Shown here in pieces: positions 35,804-44,647 of a stretch of DNA of 64,000 bases. The position numbers were made by a program, and so were the translations under genes. The number at the start of each line of letters is the position of its first letter. Position 1 is the first letter of the stretch. The stretch comes from Agathobacter ruminis (GTDB lineage Bacteria > Bacillota > Clostridia > Lachnospirales > Lachnospiraceae). The stretch covers positions 1-64,000 of the forward strand of contig NZ_PDYG01000014.1 of NCBI RefSeq assembly GCF_002735305.1. The letters are read 5' to 3'. Below the pieces are notes generated by a model. It had not been told where the DNA came from. It made no database searches and saw only the letters and a program-made list of their open reading frames with translations.

Positions 35804-36610
35804 TTGTTTAAAAGTTTATTATTTGTTTTAAAAGAAAATTATCAAAATCTATATCGTATTATCAGCATTGCAAAGTATGAATATCTGGCAACTTTGCGTG
35901 ATTCTAAATTCGGTGTATTCTGGAGTTTTGCATCTCCTGCAATTCAGGTATTGACTTATTGGCTGGTATTTGGAATTGGAATGAGCAGAGGCAAACAGGA
36001 TGGAATCGAATATTTGCCATGGGTCATTGTAGGATTCTCTGCATGGTGGTATATCAGTCCATGTATTACAGGTGGTTGTTCTGCAATTCACTCAAAAGCC
36101 AATATTATCTCGCGCATGAAATTCCCGGTTAGTATTCTTCCGGCAACGACCTGTGCCAAGGAACTGATCAATCATTTCTTTATGCTGATTATTGCGATTG
36201 TTGTGATTATCGCATATGGATTTACACCAAACATTTACTGGCTTGGTACACTTTATTATCTGGTATGTGCATTCATCTTTGTGTGGTCATTTACGATGAT
36301 TTCATCTGTCATTACCATGCTCTGGAGAGATATGAAGACAATGGTTCGTTCGTTTATGAGACTACTTCTGTATATGTCGCCGGTGCTTTGGACCGCACGT
36401 TTTCGAAGCTTTCCAATGATGAATAAACTTATGAAATTAAATCCGATTTACTATATTGTACAGGGATATCGTGATAGTATGATTTTTTCTAAGCCAATCA
36501 CTGCACATCCGCACCTTGCAATTTATTTTTGGGGTGTTTGCGCGTTGATGTTAATTGTTGGAAGTGCTTTAATGAATAAATTCCAGAAGCGCTTTGTAGA
36601 TATGCTCTAA
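35804..36610 (+). CDS. tagG: ABC polysaccharide/teichoic acid exporter, permease (TagG-like)
   Basis: 268-residue ABC-2 type permease with six helices. It has the amphipathic N-terminal ARDLKYRY-like segment (IAKYEYLATLRDSKFGVFWS) followed by the first helices; LPWVIVGFSAWWYIS is family-typical. With the next ATPase it exports a lipid-linked wall polymer across the membrane. The start is TTG 35804, eight bases after AGAGG; no ATG precedes the conserved segment. It begins the A+T-rich block, 11 bp after the sugar transferase gene. Confidence 0.88.
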   Translation: MFKSLLFVLKENYQNLYRIISIAKYEYLATLRDSKFGVFWSFASPAIQVLTYWLVFGIGMSRGKQDGIEYLPWVIVGFSAWWYISPCITGGCSAIHSKANIISRMKFPVSILPATTCAKELINHFFMLIIAIVVIIAYGFTPNIYWLGTLYYLVCAFIFVWSFTMISSVITMLWRDMKTMVRSFMRLLLYMSPVLWTARFRSFPMMNKLMKLNPIYYIVQGYRDSMIFSKPITAHPHLAIYFWGVCALMLIVGSALMNKFQKRFVDML

Positions 36611-36631
36611 ATAGGAAAAAGAGGATTAGGA

Positions 36632-37459
36632 ATGGATAAAGAATATTCGATTGTTTTCAAGAATGTATCGAAAATATATAAACTGAAAGCAAAAAACAAA
36701 AAATTTGCGAAGGATAAGAAAAATTACAAACATACTAAATTCTATGCGCTAAAAGATATCAGTTTTGCAATTGAAAAAGGATCCGTTGTCGGTGTACTTG
36801 GTACGAACGGATCAGGTAAATCGACGCTTTCCATTGTATTGTCCGGAATCAGTGATATTGACGAAGGAGAGATGATTGTAAATGGCGAGCAGGCTTTAAT
36901 AGCAATTAATACGGGATTAAATCCGCAGCTTACCGGTATGGAAAATATCGATTTAAAGGGCGCACTTCTTGGGCTGAGTAAGAAGCGCATTGAGGAAATT
37001 AAGGAATCAGTAATTGATTTTGCGGAAATCGGAGATTTTATTTATCAACCGGTAAAAAAATATTCCAGCGGTATGAAATCACGTTTGGGATTTGCAATTA
37101 ATTTAGCATTAGATCCTGATATTTATATTATAGATGAGGCATTATCTGTCGGAGATAAAGCATTTGCTCAGAAATGTCTTGATAAGATGGCTGAATTAAA
37201 AAAAGAGGGAAAAACAATAATTTTCATTTCTCATGCGCTGCCACAGGTTCGCAAGTTCTGTAATCAGGCACTGTGGTTGGAGGGTGGTCAGTTTAAAGAA
37301 TTTGGTGATATCGATGAGGTTGCTGATCATTATGCAGAATATGTCGAGTACTATAACGGCTTGAGCAAGAAAGAAAAACAGGAAGAGCGTGACCGCAAAT
37401 TTGCGGCGCGAATCATAGAACCGAAAGAAAAAAAGAGATGGCATTTCTTCAAAAAATAA
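36632..37459 (+). CDS. tagH: ABC polysaccharide/teichoic acid exporter, ATPase (TagH-like)
   Basis: 275-residue cytoplasmic ATPase. After a Lys-rich loop (about 20-35), Walker A is GTNGSGKST (57-65), the signature YSSGMKSRL near 147 and Walker B IYIIDEALSVGD near 170, the last being the Wzt/TagH variant. There is no extended C-terminal carbohydrate-binding domain as in O-antigen Wzt, which suggests an exporter that does not read chain ends. It overlaps the next gene by 22 bp. Confidence 0.9.
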   Translation: MDKEYSIVFKNVSKIYKLKAKNKKFAKDKKNYKHTKFYALKDISFAIEKGSVVGVLGTNGSGKSTLSIVLSGISDIDEGEMIVNGEQALIAINTGLNPQLTGMENIDLKGALLGLSKKRIEEIKESVIDFAEIGDFIYQPVKKYSSGMKSRLGFAINLALDPDIYIIDEALSVGDKAFAQKCLDKMAELKKEGKTIIFISHALPQVRKFCNQALWLEGGQFKEFGDIDEVADHYAEYVEYYNGLSKKEKQEERDRKFAARIIEPKEKKRWHFFKK

Positions 37460-38691
37460 CAAAACTGGTAAAAAAGAATATTGTTTTGCGAGTGACAGCC
37501 AGAGAACTCGTTTATTGGATGAAAAGACAGCAGTATAGACATTATGCAAAAATGACACCGGTCGAGAAGCGGACGGTGTTATTTTGTGTATTTGGGGGAA
37601 AGTCATTTTCATGTACCCCGAAGGCTGTATATCGCTATATGAAAAGTTCTGGTCGATTCAACGGATGGAGATATATCTGGCTGATAGAAGATGAATCGGT
37701 AATCCCGGAATCGGAACGCGATGATTCGACTATTATAATGCAGATGAGTGAAGCGTGGAAGGCGTTTGCTACAGCAGAATATTGGTTTTGCAATTATAAT
37801 ATTCCGGATTACATTTATCCAAAATCAATGCAGACATATGTGCAATGTTGGCATGGAACACCGCTGAAAAGGCTAGGGTATGATATTCAAAAAGCAGATA
37901 ATGCAATGAATGGAAGATTTGAGATTCGTAGGCGATATCGGATTGACGCGAAAAAGTTTGCATATCTGTTATCCCCATCTGCTTTTTGTACAGATATTTT
38001 TGCATCTGCATGGAATCTGCGTGCATGCAATATGACAAATAAGATTTTAGAAGTTGGCTATCCTAGAAATGACAGCTTGTTTCAATTTAATGAGCTTGAT
38101 GTGTTGCGCATAAAGCAAAACATTTTGAAAAATGAATTTGAGCAAAGTAAAGAGAAAAAGGTAATCCTCTATGCACCGACATGGCGAGATAATCAATATG
38201 ATTTGAAAATCGGATATACTTACCAGCCACCGATTGATTTTGACAAATTGCAAAAGGAGCTGGGAAAAGATTATATTATTTTATTTCGTGCGCATTATTT
38301 GGTGGCAAACAGTTTTGATTTTGAAAAGTATAAAGGGTTTGTATATGATGTGTCATTATATCCGGATATCAACGAATTATATATGTGTGCGGATTTATTA
38401 ATCACGGATTATTCCAGTGTACTTTTTGATTATGCAAATTTAAAGCGACCAATGATTTTTTATATGTATGATTTGGAACGATATCAGGAAGATATCAGAG
38501 GCTTTTATATTAATCTTGAAGAGATGCCGGGACCAATTGTAAAAACACAATCGGAACTGATTTCTGCAATCAAATATTCAAAAAAATATGAAAAAGAGTA
38601 TGGTGAATTCTTGATGAAATATAATAGGCTTGACGACGGAAAGGCCGCGGAACGACTCGTGATGCGGGTGATCAAAGATTATGAAGGTTAG
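37438..38691 (+). CDS. CDP-glycerol glycerophosphotransferase family protein (TagB-like)
   Basis: 417-residue membrane-associated enzyme that transfers glycerol phosphate from CDP-glycerol to a lipid-linked acceptor. Family motifs are present: CWHGTPLKRLGYD with putative base His139, YAPTWRDNQ near 243, and ITDYSSVLFDYANL near 322. An amphipathic N-terminal region probably attaches it to the membrane. As a stand-alone module, it may be the primase that adds the first unit, with the two larger fusions extending or modifying it. This division of labour is inferred. Confidence 0.88.
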   Translation: MAFLQKITKLVKKNIVLRVTARELVYWMKRQQYRHYAKMTPVEKRTVLFCVFGGKSFSCTPKAVYRYMKSSGRFNGWRYIWLIEDESVIPESERDDSTIIMQMSEAWKAFATAEYWFCNYNIPDYIYPKSMQTYVQCWHGTPLKRLGYDIQKADNAMNGRFEIRRRYRIDAKKFAYLLSPSAFCTDIFASAWNLRACNMTNKILEVGYPRNDSLFQFNELDVLRIKQNILKNEFEQSKEKKVILYAPTWRDNQYDLKIGYTYQPPIDFDKLQKELGKDYIILFRAHYLVANSFDFEKYKGFVYDVSLYPDINELYMCADLLITDYSSVLFDYANLKRPMIFYMYDLERYQEDIRGFYINLEEMPGPIVKTQSELISAIKYSKKYEKEYGEFLMKYNRLDDGKAAERLVMRVIKDYEG

Positions 38692-41074
38692 ATTAAAACT
38701 GAGAGATTTAAAAAAACATTTTACGTTAGAGCAATATTATAGGAAGTTGGATCGTATACCAATCGATGAAAGAAGTATTTTGATAGAATCGAAAAAAGGT
38801 GTTGATTTGGCTGGCAATATGAAGGCAATTTTAAAAGAATTAAAAGCGCCAGAATATGGAAATTATCAGATTTATATAACAGCAAAGAAACATTTGCATA
38901 AGAAGATTCAAACTTTGATTGAACAGACCGGTACAAAAAATGTTCAGATTGTACACATGGGGTCCAAGAAGTATTATCAAATTTTGTCTAAAGCAAAGTA
39001 TCTTTTTTTTGACACCTCATCTGTAATGTCGTATATCAAAAAGCCCGGTCAGATTATTATTAATACTTGGCACGGTACACCATTAAAAAAGATGGGAAAA
39101 TATCTTCCAACAAAGGCAAACCCGTTTGGGAATGTGCAACGAAATTTGCTAATGGCGGATTATTTGGTATACCCAAATGAGCAGATGAGAAAGATTATGT
39201 TTGATGCATATTATCTCGATAAGGCATTTAAAGGCAAAGCGCTCATGACTGGATATCCGCGTAATGAAATCTTTTTTGACGCCGAAAAAGCAAGGGCGGA
39301 TCGTGAAAAACTTGAAGAGTCTGCAAAGAAAGTTTTTGTATATATGCCAACTTGGCGTGGCGAGCTGGTAAATATTGACAGTAAAAGTCAGATTGCAGAG
39401 ATGCAAAAAAGATTGCTTTTGCTGGATAAAAAGTTACCGAAACACATTGTAATCTATGCGAAAATGCATCCGTTTATTGGAGATTCATTAGACTATACTG
39501 ATCTGAAGCAGATTAAGAAATTTCCAAACCAGTGGGATACCTATGAATTATTAAATGCATCTGATGGTTTGATTACGGATTATTCAAGCGTTTTTTATGA
39601 TTTCGCAAATGCGCGTAAGAAAATTATATTATGGGCCTATGATGAAGAAGAATATATCAAAGAGCGTGGCCTGTATGAAAATCTATCGGATTTGCCATTC
39701 CCGGTAGTAAAGACAGAGTCAGATTTAGTCCGAGAACTGGATTCAGAGAAGCAGTATGATGAGTCTGCATTTATGGAATCATATGGCTATTGTGACTGTG
39801 CGAATGCAACCAAAAAGCTGTTGCATCATGTGCTGTTACAGGAAGCATTGAAGGATGGAGAAATAATTGATTATGCGACGCACAATCAGAAAGAGAATGT
39901 TCTGATATATGTATCTACGCTTGCAATGAACGGAATGACGACATCCCTTCTCAGCCTGATGGAACATCTGGACTTGAATGCGAAGAATTATTTCGCGGTA
40001 TATCGAGAAACATCAAAGGCAAAGACAGCAGAAAGATTAGATATTTTGCCAAAAGAAGTGGATTGTCTACCGATTTGTTCTGATGAATATACATTTAGCG
40101 AACTTGTATGGTTTGCGATGTTGCACAAACTGAATTTGAAGTGGAAGTGTGTTGAGCAACATGTGGATCAATTGTTCCGCCGTGAAATACGCCGATTATA
40201 TCCAAATTGGAAAATTGATTATGCAATTCAATTCACAGGATATGAATCTCATATCATTCATCTGTTTGAAAATATGGATGCTAAGCGGACTATTTATGTA
40301 CATAATGATATGGTAAAAGAAGTTGATGTGAAGGGAAATCAACATCGTCTGACACTGCAAAAAGCATATCGCAATTATGATCATGTGGCGATTGTGACAG
40401 AGGATCTTCGCATATCTACAAAGAGCTTTGGAACACCGGATGAGCAAATTATTTGTGTCCCAAACTGTCATGCCCATCAGACAATTGTCAATAAAGGGAA
40501 ACAGGAAATCGTTTTTCAGGATTATACAGAATGCAATATTTCGCAGGATGCGTTAATCCAAAAACTGCAGGAACCGGGAGTGAAATTTGTCAATATCGGT
40601 CGTTTCTCTCCGGAAAAAGGCCAAGATATGTTGATTAGGGCTTTTGAGAGATTTGCAGATACGCACAGAGATGCGAAGTTGGTACTTATCGGGGGATATG
40701 GGAAATCTTATGAGCAAATCAGAGCACTTGCAAAAGACTCGCGATATGCTGATAATATTATCATCATTCGACAAATCAATAATCCAATTCCAATTTTAAA
40801 AAAGTGTGATTTGTTTGTATTAAGTTCACACTATGAAGGATTTGGATTGGTATTATTGGAGGCTACTTCAGTAGGTGTTCCGGTTGTCTCAACTGAGATA
40901 GTCGGTCCTACCGGATTCATGAAAGCGCATAACGGCTATTTGACGGAAGAGTCGGAAGAAGGATTGCTTCGTGCGATGAATGATTATATGGAAGGCAAAA
41001 TCAAATTGTTGAATGTAGATTTTGAAAAATATAATCAGACAGCAGTTGCGCAGTTTGAAAGGTTAATGGATTAA
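38681..41074 (+). CDS. Bifunctional glycerophosphotransferase–GT4 glycosyltransferase
   Basis: 797 residues joining two enzymes. Residues about 1-385 are a TagF/TagB-like glycerophosphotransferase (NTWHGTPLKKMG with His131, MPTWRGEL, ITDYSSVFYDFAN). Residues about 400-797 are a GT4 glycosyltransferase with NIGRFSPEKGQDMLIRAF (about 643), YEGFGLVLLEATSVGVPVVS (about 720) and EIVGPTGF. The fusion suggests an alternating glycerol-phosphate/sugar backbone made by one protein. It overlaps the TagB-like gene by 11 bp. A paralogue lies at 42234. Confidence 0.88.
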   Translation: MKVRLKLRDLKKHFTLEQYYRKLDRIPIDERSILIESKKGVDLAGNMKAILKELKAPEYGNYQIYITAKKHLHKKIQTLIEQTGTKNVQIVHMGSKKYYQILSKAKYLFFDTSSVMSYIKKPGQIIINTWHGTPLKKMGKYLPTKANPFGNVQRNLLMADYLVYPNEQMRKIMFDAYYLDKAFKGKALMTGYPRNEIFFDAEKARADREKLEESAKKVFVYMPTWRGELVNIDSKSQIAEMQKRLLLLDKKLPKHIVIYAKMHPFIGDSLDYTDLKQIKKFPNQWDTYELLNASDGLITDYSSVFYDFANARKKIILWAYDEEEYIKERGLYENLSDLPFPVVKTESDLVRELDSEKQYDESAFMESYGYCDCANATKKLLHHVLLQEALKDGEIIDYATHNQKENVLIYVSTLAMNGMTTSLLSLMEHLDLNAKNYFAVYRETSKAKTAERLDILPKEVDCLPICSDEYTFSELVWFAMLHKLNLKWKCVEQHVDQLFRREIRRLYPNWKIDYAIQFTGYESHIIHLFENMDAKRTIYVHNDMVKEVDVKGNQHRLTLQKAYRNYDHVAIVTEDLRISTKSFGTPDEQIICVPNCHAHQTIVNKGKQEIVFQDYTECNISQDALIQKLQEPGVKFVNIGRFSPEKGQDMLIRAFERFADTHRDAKLVLIGGYGKSYEQIRALAKDSRYADNIIIIRQINNPIPILKKCDLFVLSSHYEGFGLVLLEATSVGVPVVSTEIVGPTGFMKAHNGYLTEESEEGLLRAMNDYMEGKIKLLNVDFEKYNQTAVAQFERLMD

Positions 41075-41087
41075 TAGGAGAATTCAT

Positions 41088-42230
41088 ATGGAATTGGTTA
41101 AGCGTCGTGAAGATTGTTGTGGTTGCAGGACTTGTGAACAGGTTTGCCCAAAAGGAGCAATTACCATGGTACCGGATCAGGCTGGTTTTTTATATCCACA
41201 AATTGATGACAGCAAGTGTATAAATTGCGGTTTGTGCTTAAAGAAATGTGCATTTCAGAGTGGATATCCGATGAGAAAAGAATACGAACCATTCTATGGA
41301 TATGGAGGTAGACATAAAAAAGAAAGTGTCTATAGCCATAGCCGATCCGGAGGAGTGTTTGTTGCAATGTCTGATGTGATTCTACAGAAGCAGGGGATTG
41401 TATATGGCGCAGATTTTGACGAGACAGAAGGGTTCTATAAAGTATCTCATCGTATGGCACAGACGAGTGAGGAACGAGATCGTCTGTGTAAGTCAAAATA
41501 TGTGCAGAGTGATTTGAAAGATTCATTCAGCAAAATAAAAACACAGTTAGAAGCGGGAAAAGTGGTACTCTTCACGGGAACCGGCTGTCAGGTTGGGGCA
41601 TTGCATCAATTCCTTGGAAAAGAATATGAGAATTTGTACACGATTGATATAGTTTGCCACGGAACACCTTCACCAAAATTGTGGAAGGAATTCCTAAAAA
41701 TGCGAGAAAAGGAATTCCATGGAAAAGTAACCAATGTGGAATTCCGTGACAAAAAGAAAAAAGGGTGGAAGAAGCACTTCGAGACAATTTGGATTAATGG
41801 AAAGCCGTATACTTCCAGAATCTATGCGAAAATCTGCTTTGGAAGTGCACGACCATCTTGTTATGAATGTAAATATGCGAATCAAAACCGTGTTGGCGAT
41901 ATCACGATTGCCGATTTCTGGGGACATGAAAATGCAATCGGAGAGAAGTGGGATGACGATAAGGGAATCTCTCTTGTTTTAGTAAATAACGCACATGGAA
42001 TGGAATTATGGAATACTGCAAAAGAGGACATGGATTATGTGGATGTAACCGGATATCCATTCCGTCATTCAAATATGAAAGCTCCAACCAAACGCAAACC
42101 GGATTATGTAGAGTTTGATAACGAGTTGTCCAATAAAGGCATGAAATATATTGCAAAAAAATATGCAGAATACACTCCGCAAAATTACTGGATCGCAAAA
42201 ATCAAAAAGAAGTTTGCGAAGAAAGGATAA
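41088..42230 (+). CDS. FrhB-like iron–sulfur protein (F420 hydrogenase beta-subunit family)
   Basis: 380 residues. Two [4Fe-4S] motifs open the protein (Cys10/13/16/20 and Cys44/47/50/54), followed by an FrhB N- and C-domain with SRSGGVFVAMSD, CKSKYVQSD (about 130), VVLFTGTGCQVGAL (159-172), CHGTPSPKLW and YECKYANQNRVGDITIADFWG. Relatives appear regularly next to polysaccharide pyruvyltransferases in glycan loci, where the redox partner and substrate are unknown; true F420 hydrogenase is unlikely here. It lies between two TagF–GT4 fusions, 13 bp after one and 3 bp before the other. Confidence 0.85.
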   Translation: MELVKRREDCCGCRTCEQVCPKGAITMVPDQAGFLYPQIDDSKCINCGLCLKKCAFQSGYPMRKEYEPFYGYGGRHKKESVYSHSRSGGVFVAMSDVILQKQGIVYGADFDETEGFYKVSHRMAQTSEERDRLCKSKYVQSDLKDSFSKIKTQLEAGKVVLFTGTGCQVGALHQFLGKEYENLYTIDIVCHGTPSPKLWKEFLKMREKEFHGKVTNVEFRDKKKKGWKKHFETIWINGKPYTSRIYAKICFGSARPSCYECKYANQNRVGDITIADFWGHENAIGEKWDDDKGISLVLVNNAHGMELWNTAKEDMDYVDVTGYPFRHSNMKAPTKRKPDYVEFDNELSNKGMKYIAKKYAEYTPQNYWIAKIKKKFAKKG

Positions 42231-42233
42231 ATT

Positions 42234-44645
42234 ATGGCAAAGTCATCTAAATTAAAAAAACTAAAGAAGATAAAAAGAAATCTTTCTGCATGGCGCATCA
42301 GAGGGAGCTATTACCGCAACTATAAAAGAGCGTCCTTGAAGGATCATTATATATTGGTAGAATCAAAAAATGGAGACGACATTGCTGGAAACATGTTTTC
42401 GATTTTGTCCGAATTAACAAATCAGGAATATCAATCCTTTCATATCTTTTTGGCTGCAAAACTTGAAAAGATGGAACAGTTTCAAGAACTGTTGGCAAAC
42501 AATGGCATTACAAATGTAAAAATTATCGAGAGTGGCACACGAAAGTATTATAAATTGCTGGCGACTGCTAAATATATTTTCCTGGATACTTCACTCAATC
42601 GTGATTATATGAAAAAGGATGGACAGATTATCACCAATACATGGCATGGAACACCGCTGAAACTGATGGGAATGCAAGTAAAGGACCGCGCCTATGCAAT
42701 GGGAAATGTGCAGCGTAATTTACAGATGGCAGATTACCTTGTTTATCCAAATCGATTAATGAAAGATATTATGTTTAAAGCATATTGTCTGGACAATTTG
42801 TATCAGGGAACTGTATTGATGTCCGGATATCCGCGCAATTCGATTTTCTTTGATCAAAAAGCAGCTGATTCCGTGCGTAAGGAAATCGGATATGAAAACA
42901 AAAAATTGTATGTCTACATGCCAACCTGGAGAGGCAGTCTCAATAAGCTTGATGTGACCAAACAGGTTGATGAGATGGAGTATCTGCTGAGAGAACTGGA
43001 CGCAACCATGTCGGATGATGTTACAATTCTTGCCAAATTACATCCGTTTGTAGGTGATGCCATTGATTTTTCAGGTTTCCATCATATTCATGCTTTTCCG
43101 AAAAACCTGGATTCCTATAGAGTTTTAAATGCTGCAGATGGATTGGTGACAGACTATTCAAGTGTATTCTTTGATTTTGTAAATACGAGAAAGAAAATCA
43201 TTATTTGGGCATATGACAAATATGCATATCTTGGAGAGCGTGGCACTTATGTTGCTTTGGAAGATATGCCATTCCCGGTTGTGGCAAGTCCGAAAGAATT
43301 GGCAGAAGAAATGCAAAAGGGAAAGAGCTACGACGAAAGTGATTTTATTGAGAAAAATGGTTTTTGCGATTGTCCGGAGGCAACCAGAAATCTTTGCCAC
43401 CATGTTTTATTAAATGAGAATTGTTGCAATGCAGAAAAGAATGCAGGAAATGGGAAAGAAAATGTATTCTTTTATGTTTCAACATTGGCAAAGAATGGCA
43501 TTACCACATCTATTCTTAGTCTGATGGAACATTTGGATTTGAAAGATAAAAACTATTTTGCAGTATTTCGCGAAAAGACATTTGCACGCTATCCGGAACG
43601 ATTGGAAGTGTTGCCGGAGAATGTAAGTATTTGGCCAATTAGCTCAGAACCGAGATACAGCTTAAAGGATAAGTGGTATGCGCATCTCTATTTTGCAAAG
43701 AATCGAGTTTCAAAGCGAATCTTAAGACATATAGAGGATTTGTACAGTCGCGAGATCAAACGTCATTTCAATGGTGTGAAAGTTGATTATGCGGTCCATT
43801 TTACCGGATATGAAAAACATGTCATTAATATATTTGGCAGATTGCAGGCCGAGCGAACCATTATTGTTCATAATGATATGACAGAAGAATTAAAGACGAA
43901 GGATAATCAGCATCGTCCGACGCTAGAGTGGGCTTATGCTAATTATGACCATGTGGGAATTGTATCAAAAGATCTCGAGGCACCGACGCGCAGTCTGGGC
44001 GCAAAGGATTCCAATTTATGTTTGACATATAATTGTCATGCGTATGAAACTATCCTGAAAAAAGCTGACGAACCAATTGTGTTCCAAAAACATACGGAAA
44101 CAAACACGGATCAGGAAACAATTTTGCAGGCGTTGGAAAGCGAAGGCCAAAAGTTTATCAACATTGGACGATTCTCCTATGAAAAGGGACACGACATGCT
44201 GATTCAGGCTTTTACAAAATATTACAAAGAACATCCGGATGCGAAATTGTTTCTTATAGGTGGATATGGAAACTTATATCGAAAGACATTACGGAAAGCG
44301 GCAATGTCTCCGGCAAAGAATAATATTTTTATCATTCGTCAGATTGATAATCCTATGCCAATTCTTAAAAAGTGTGATTTCTTTATTTTGAGTTCACGAT
44401 ATGAAGGATTTGGACTGGTTCTTTTGGAGGCAGATACTGTTGGCGTGCCGGTGGCTTCGACAGAAATCGTTGGTCCGACCGGATTTATGCGTGAGAATGG
44501 GGGATATTTGGTTCCGCCGACGGTAAAAGGCATTTATCAGGCAATGCGTAGTTATGACAGGGGAGAGATTCAGCCATTGAATATTGATTATGAGAAGTAT
44601 AACCAAAATGCCGCTGAACAGTTTAGAAAGGTGATTGGTGGCTAG
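42234..44645 (+). CDS. Second bifunctional glycerophosphotransferase–GT4 glycosyltransferase
   Basis: 803-residue paralogue of the protein at 38681 with the same domain order. The glycerophosphotransferase half has NTWHGTPLKLMG (His138), MPTWRGSL and VTDYSSVFFDFVN; the GT4 half has NIGRFSYEKGHDMLIQAF, YEGFGLVLLEADTVGVPVAS and EIVGPTGFM. A basic N-terminus (KSSKLKKLKKIKR) may bind acidic lipids. Both active sites look intact. Sequence differences are spread evenly, so the pair probably arose by an old duplication and may use different sugars. Confidence 0.88.
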   Translation: MAKSSKLKKLKKIKRNLSAWRIRGSYYRNYKRASLKDHYILVESKNGDDIAGNMFSILSELTNQEYQSFHIFLAAKLEKMEQFQELLANNGITNVKIIESGTRKYYKLLATAKYIFLDTSLNRDYMKKDGQIITNTWHGTPLKLMGMQVKDRAYAMGNVQRNLQMADYLVYPNRLMKDIMFKAYCLDNLYQGTVLMSGYPRNSIFFDQKAADSVRKEIGYENKKLYVYMPTWRGSLNKLDVTKQVDEMEYLLRELDATMSDDVTILAKLHPFVGDAIDFSGFHHIHAFPKNLDSYRVLNAADGLVTDYSSVFFDFVNTRKKIIIWAYDKYAYLGERGTYVALEDMPFPVVASPKELAEEMQKGKSYDESDFIEKNGFCDCPEATRNLCHHVLLNENCCNAEKNAGNGKENVFFYVSTLAKNGITTSILSLMEHLDLKDKNYFAVFREKTFARYPERLEVLPENVSIWPISSEPRYSLKDKWYAHLYFAKNRVSKRILRHIEDLYSREIKRHFNGVKVDYAVHFTGYEKHVINIFGRLQAERTIIVHNDMTEELKTKDNQHRPTLEWAYANYDHVGIVSKDLEAPTRSLGAKDSNLCLTYNCHAYETILKKADEPIVFQKHTETNTDQETILQALESEGQKFINIGRFSYEKGHDMLIQAFTKYYKEHPDAKLFLIGGYGNLYRKTLRKAAMSPAKNNIFIIRQIDNPMPILKKCDFFILSSRYEGFGLVLLEADTVGVPVASTEIVGPTGFMRENGGYLVPPTVKGIYQAMRSYDRGEIQPLNIDYEKYNQNAAEQFRKVIGG

Positions 44646-44647
44646 AA

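Noticed and set aside
41088-42230. Genuine coenzyme F420 hydrogenase subunit
   Set aside because: There are no other hydrogenase or F420 genes and the position is inside a glycan cluster; family membership does not imply that reaction.
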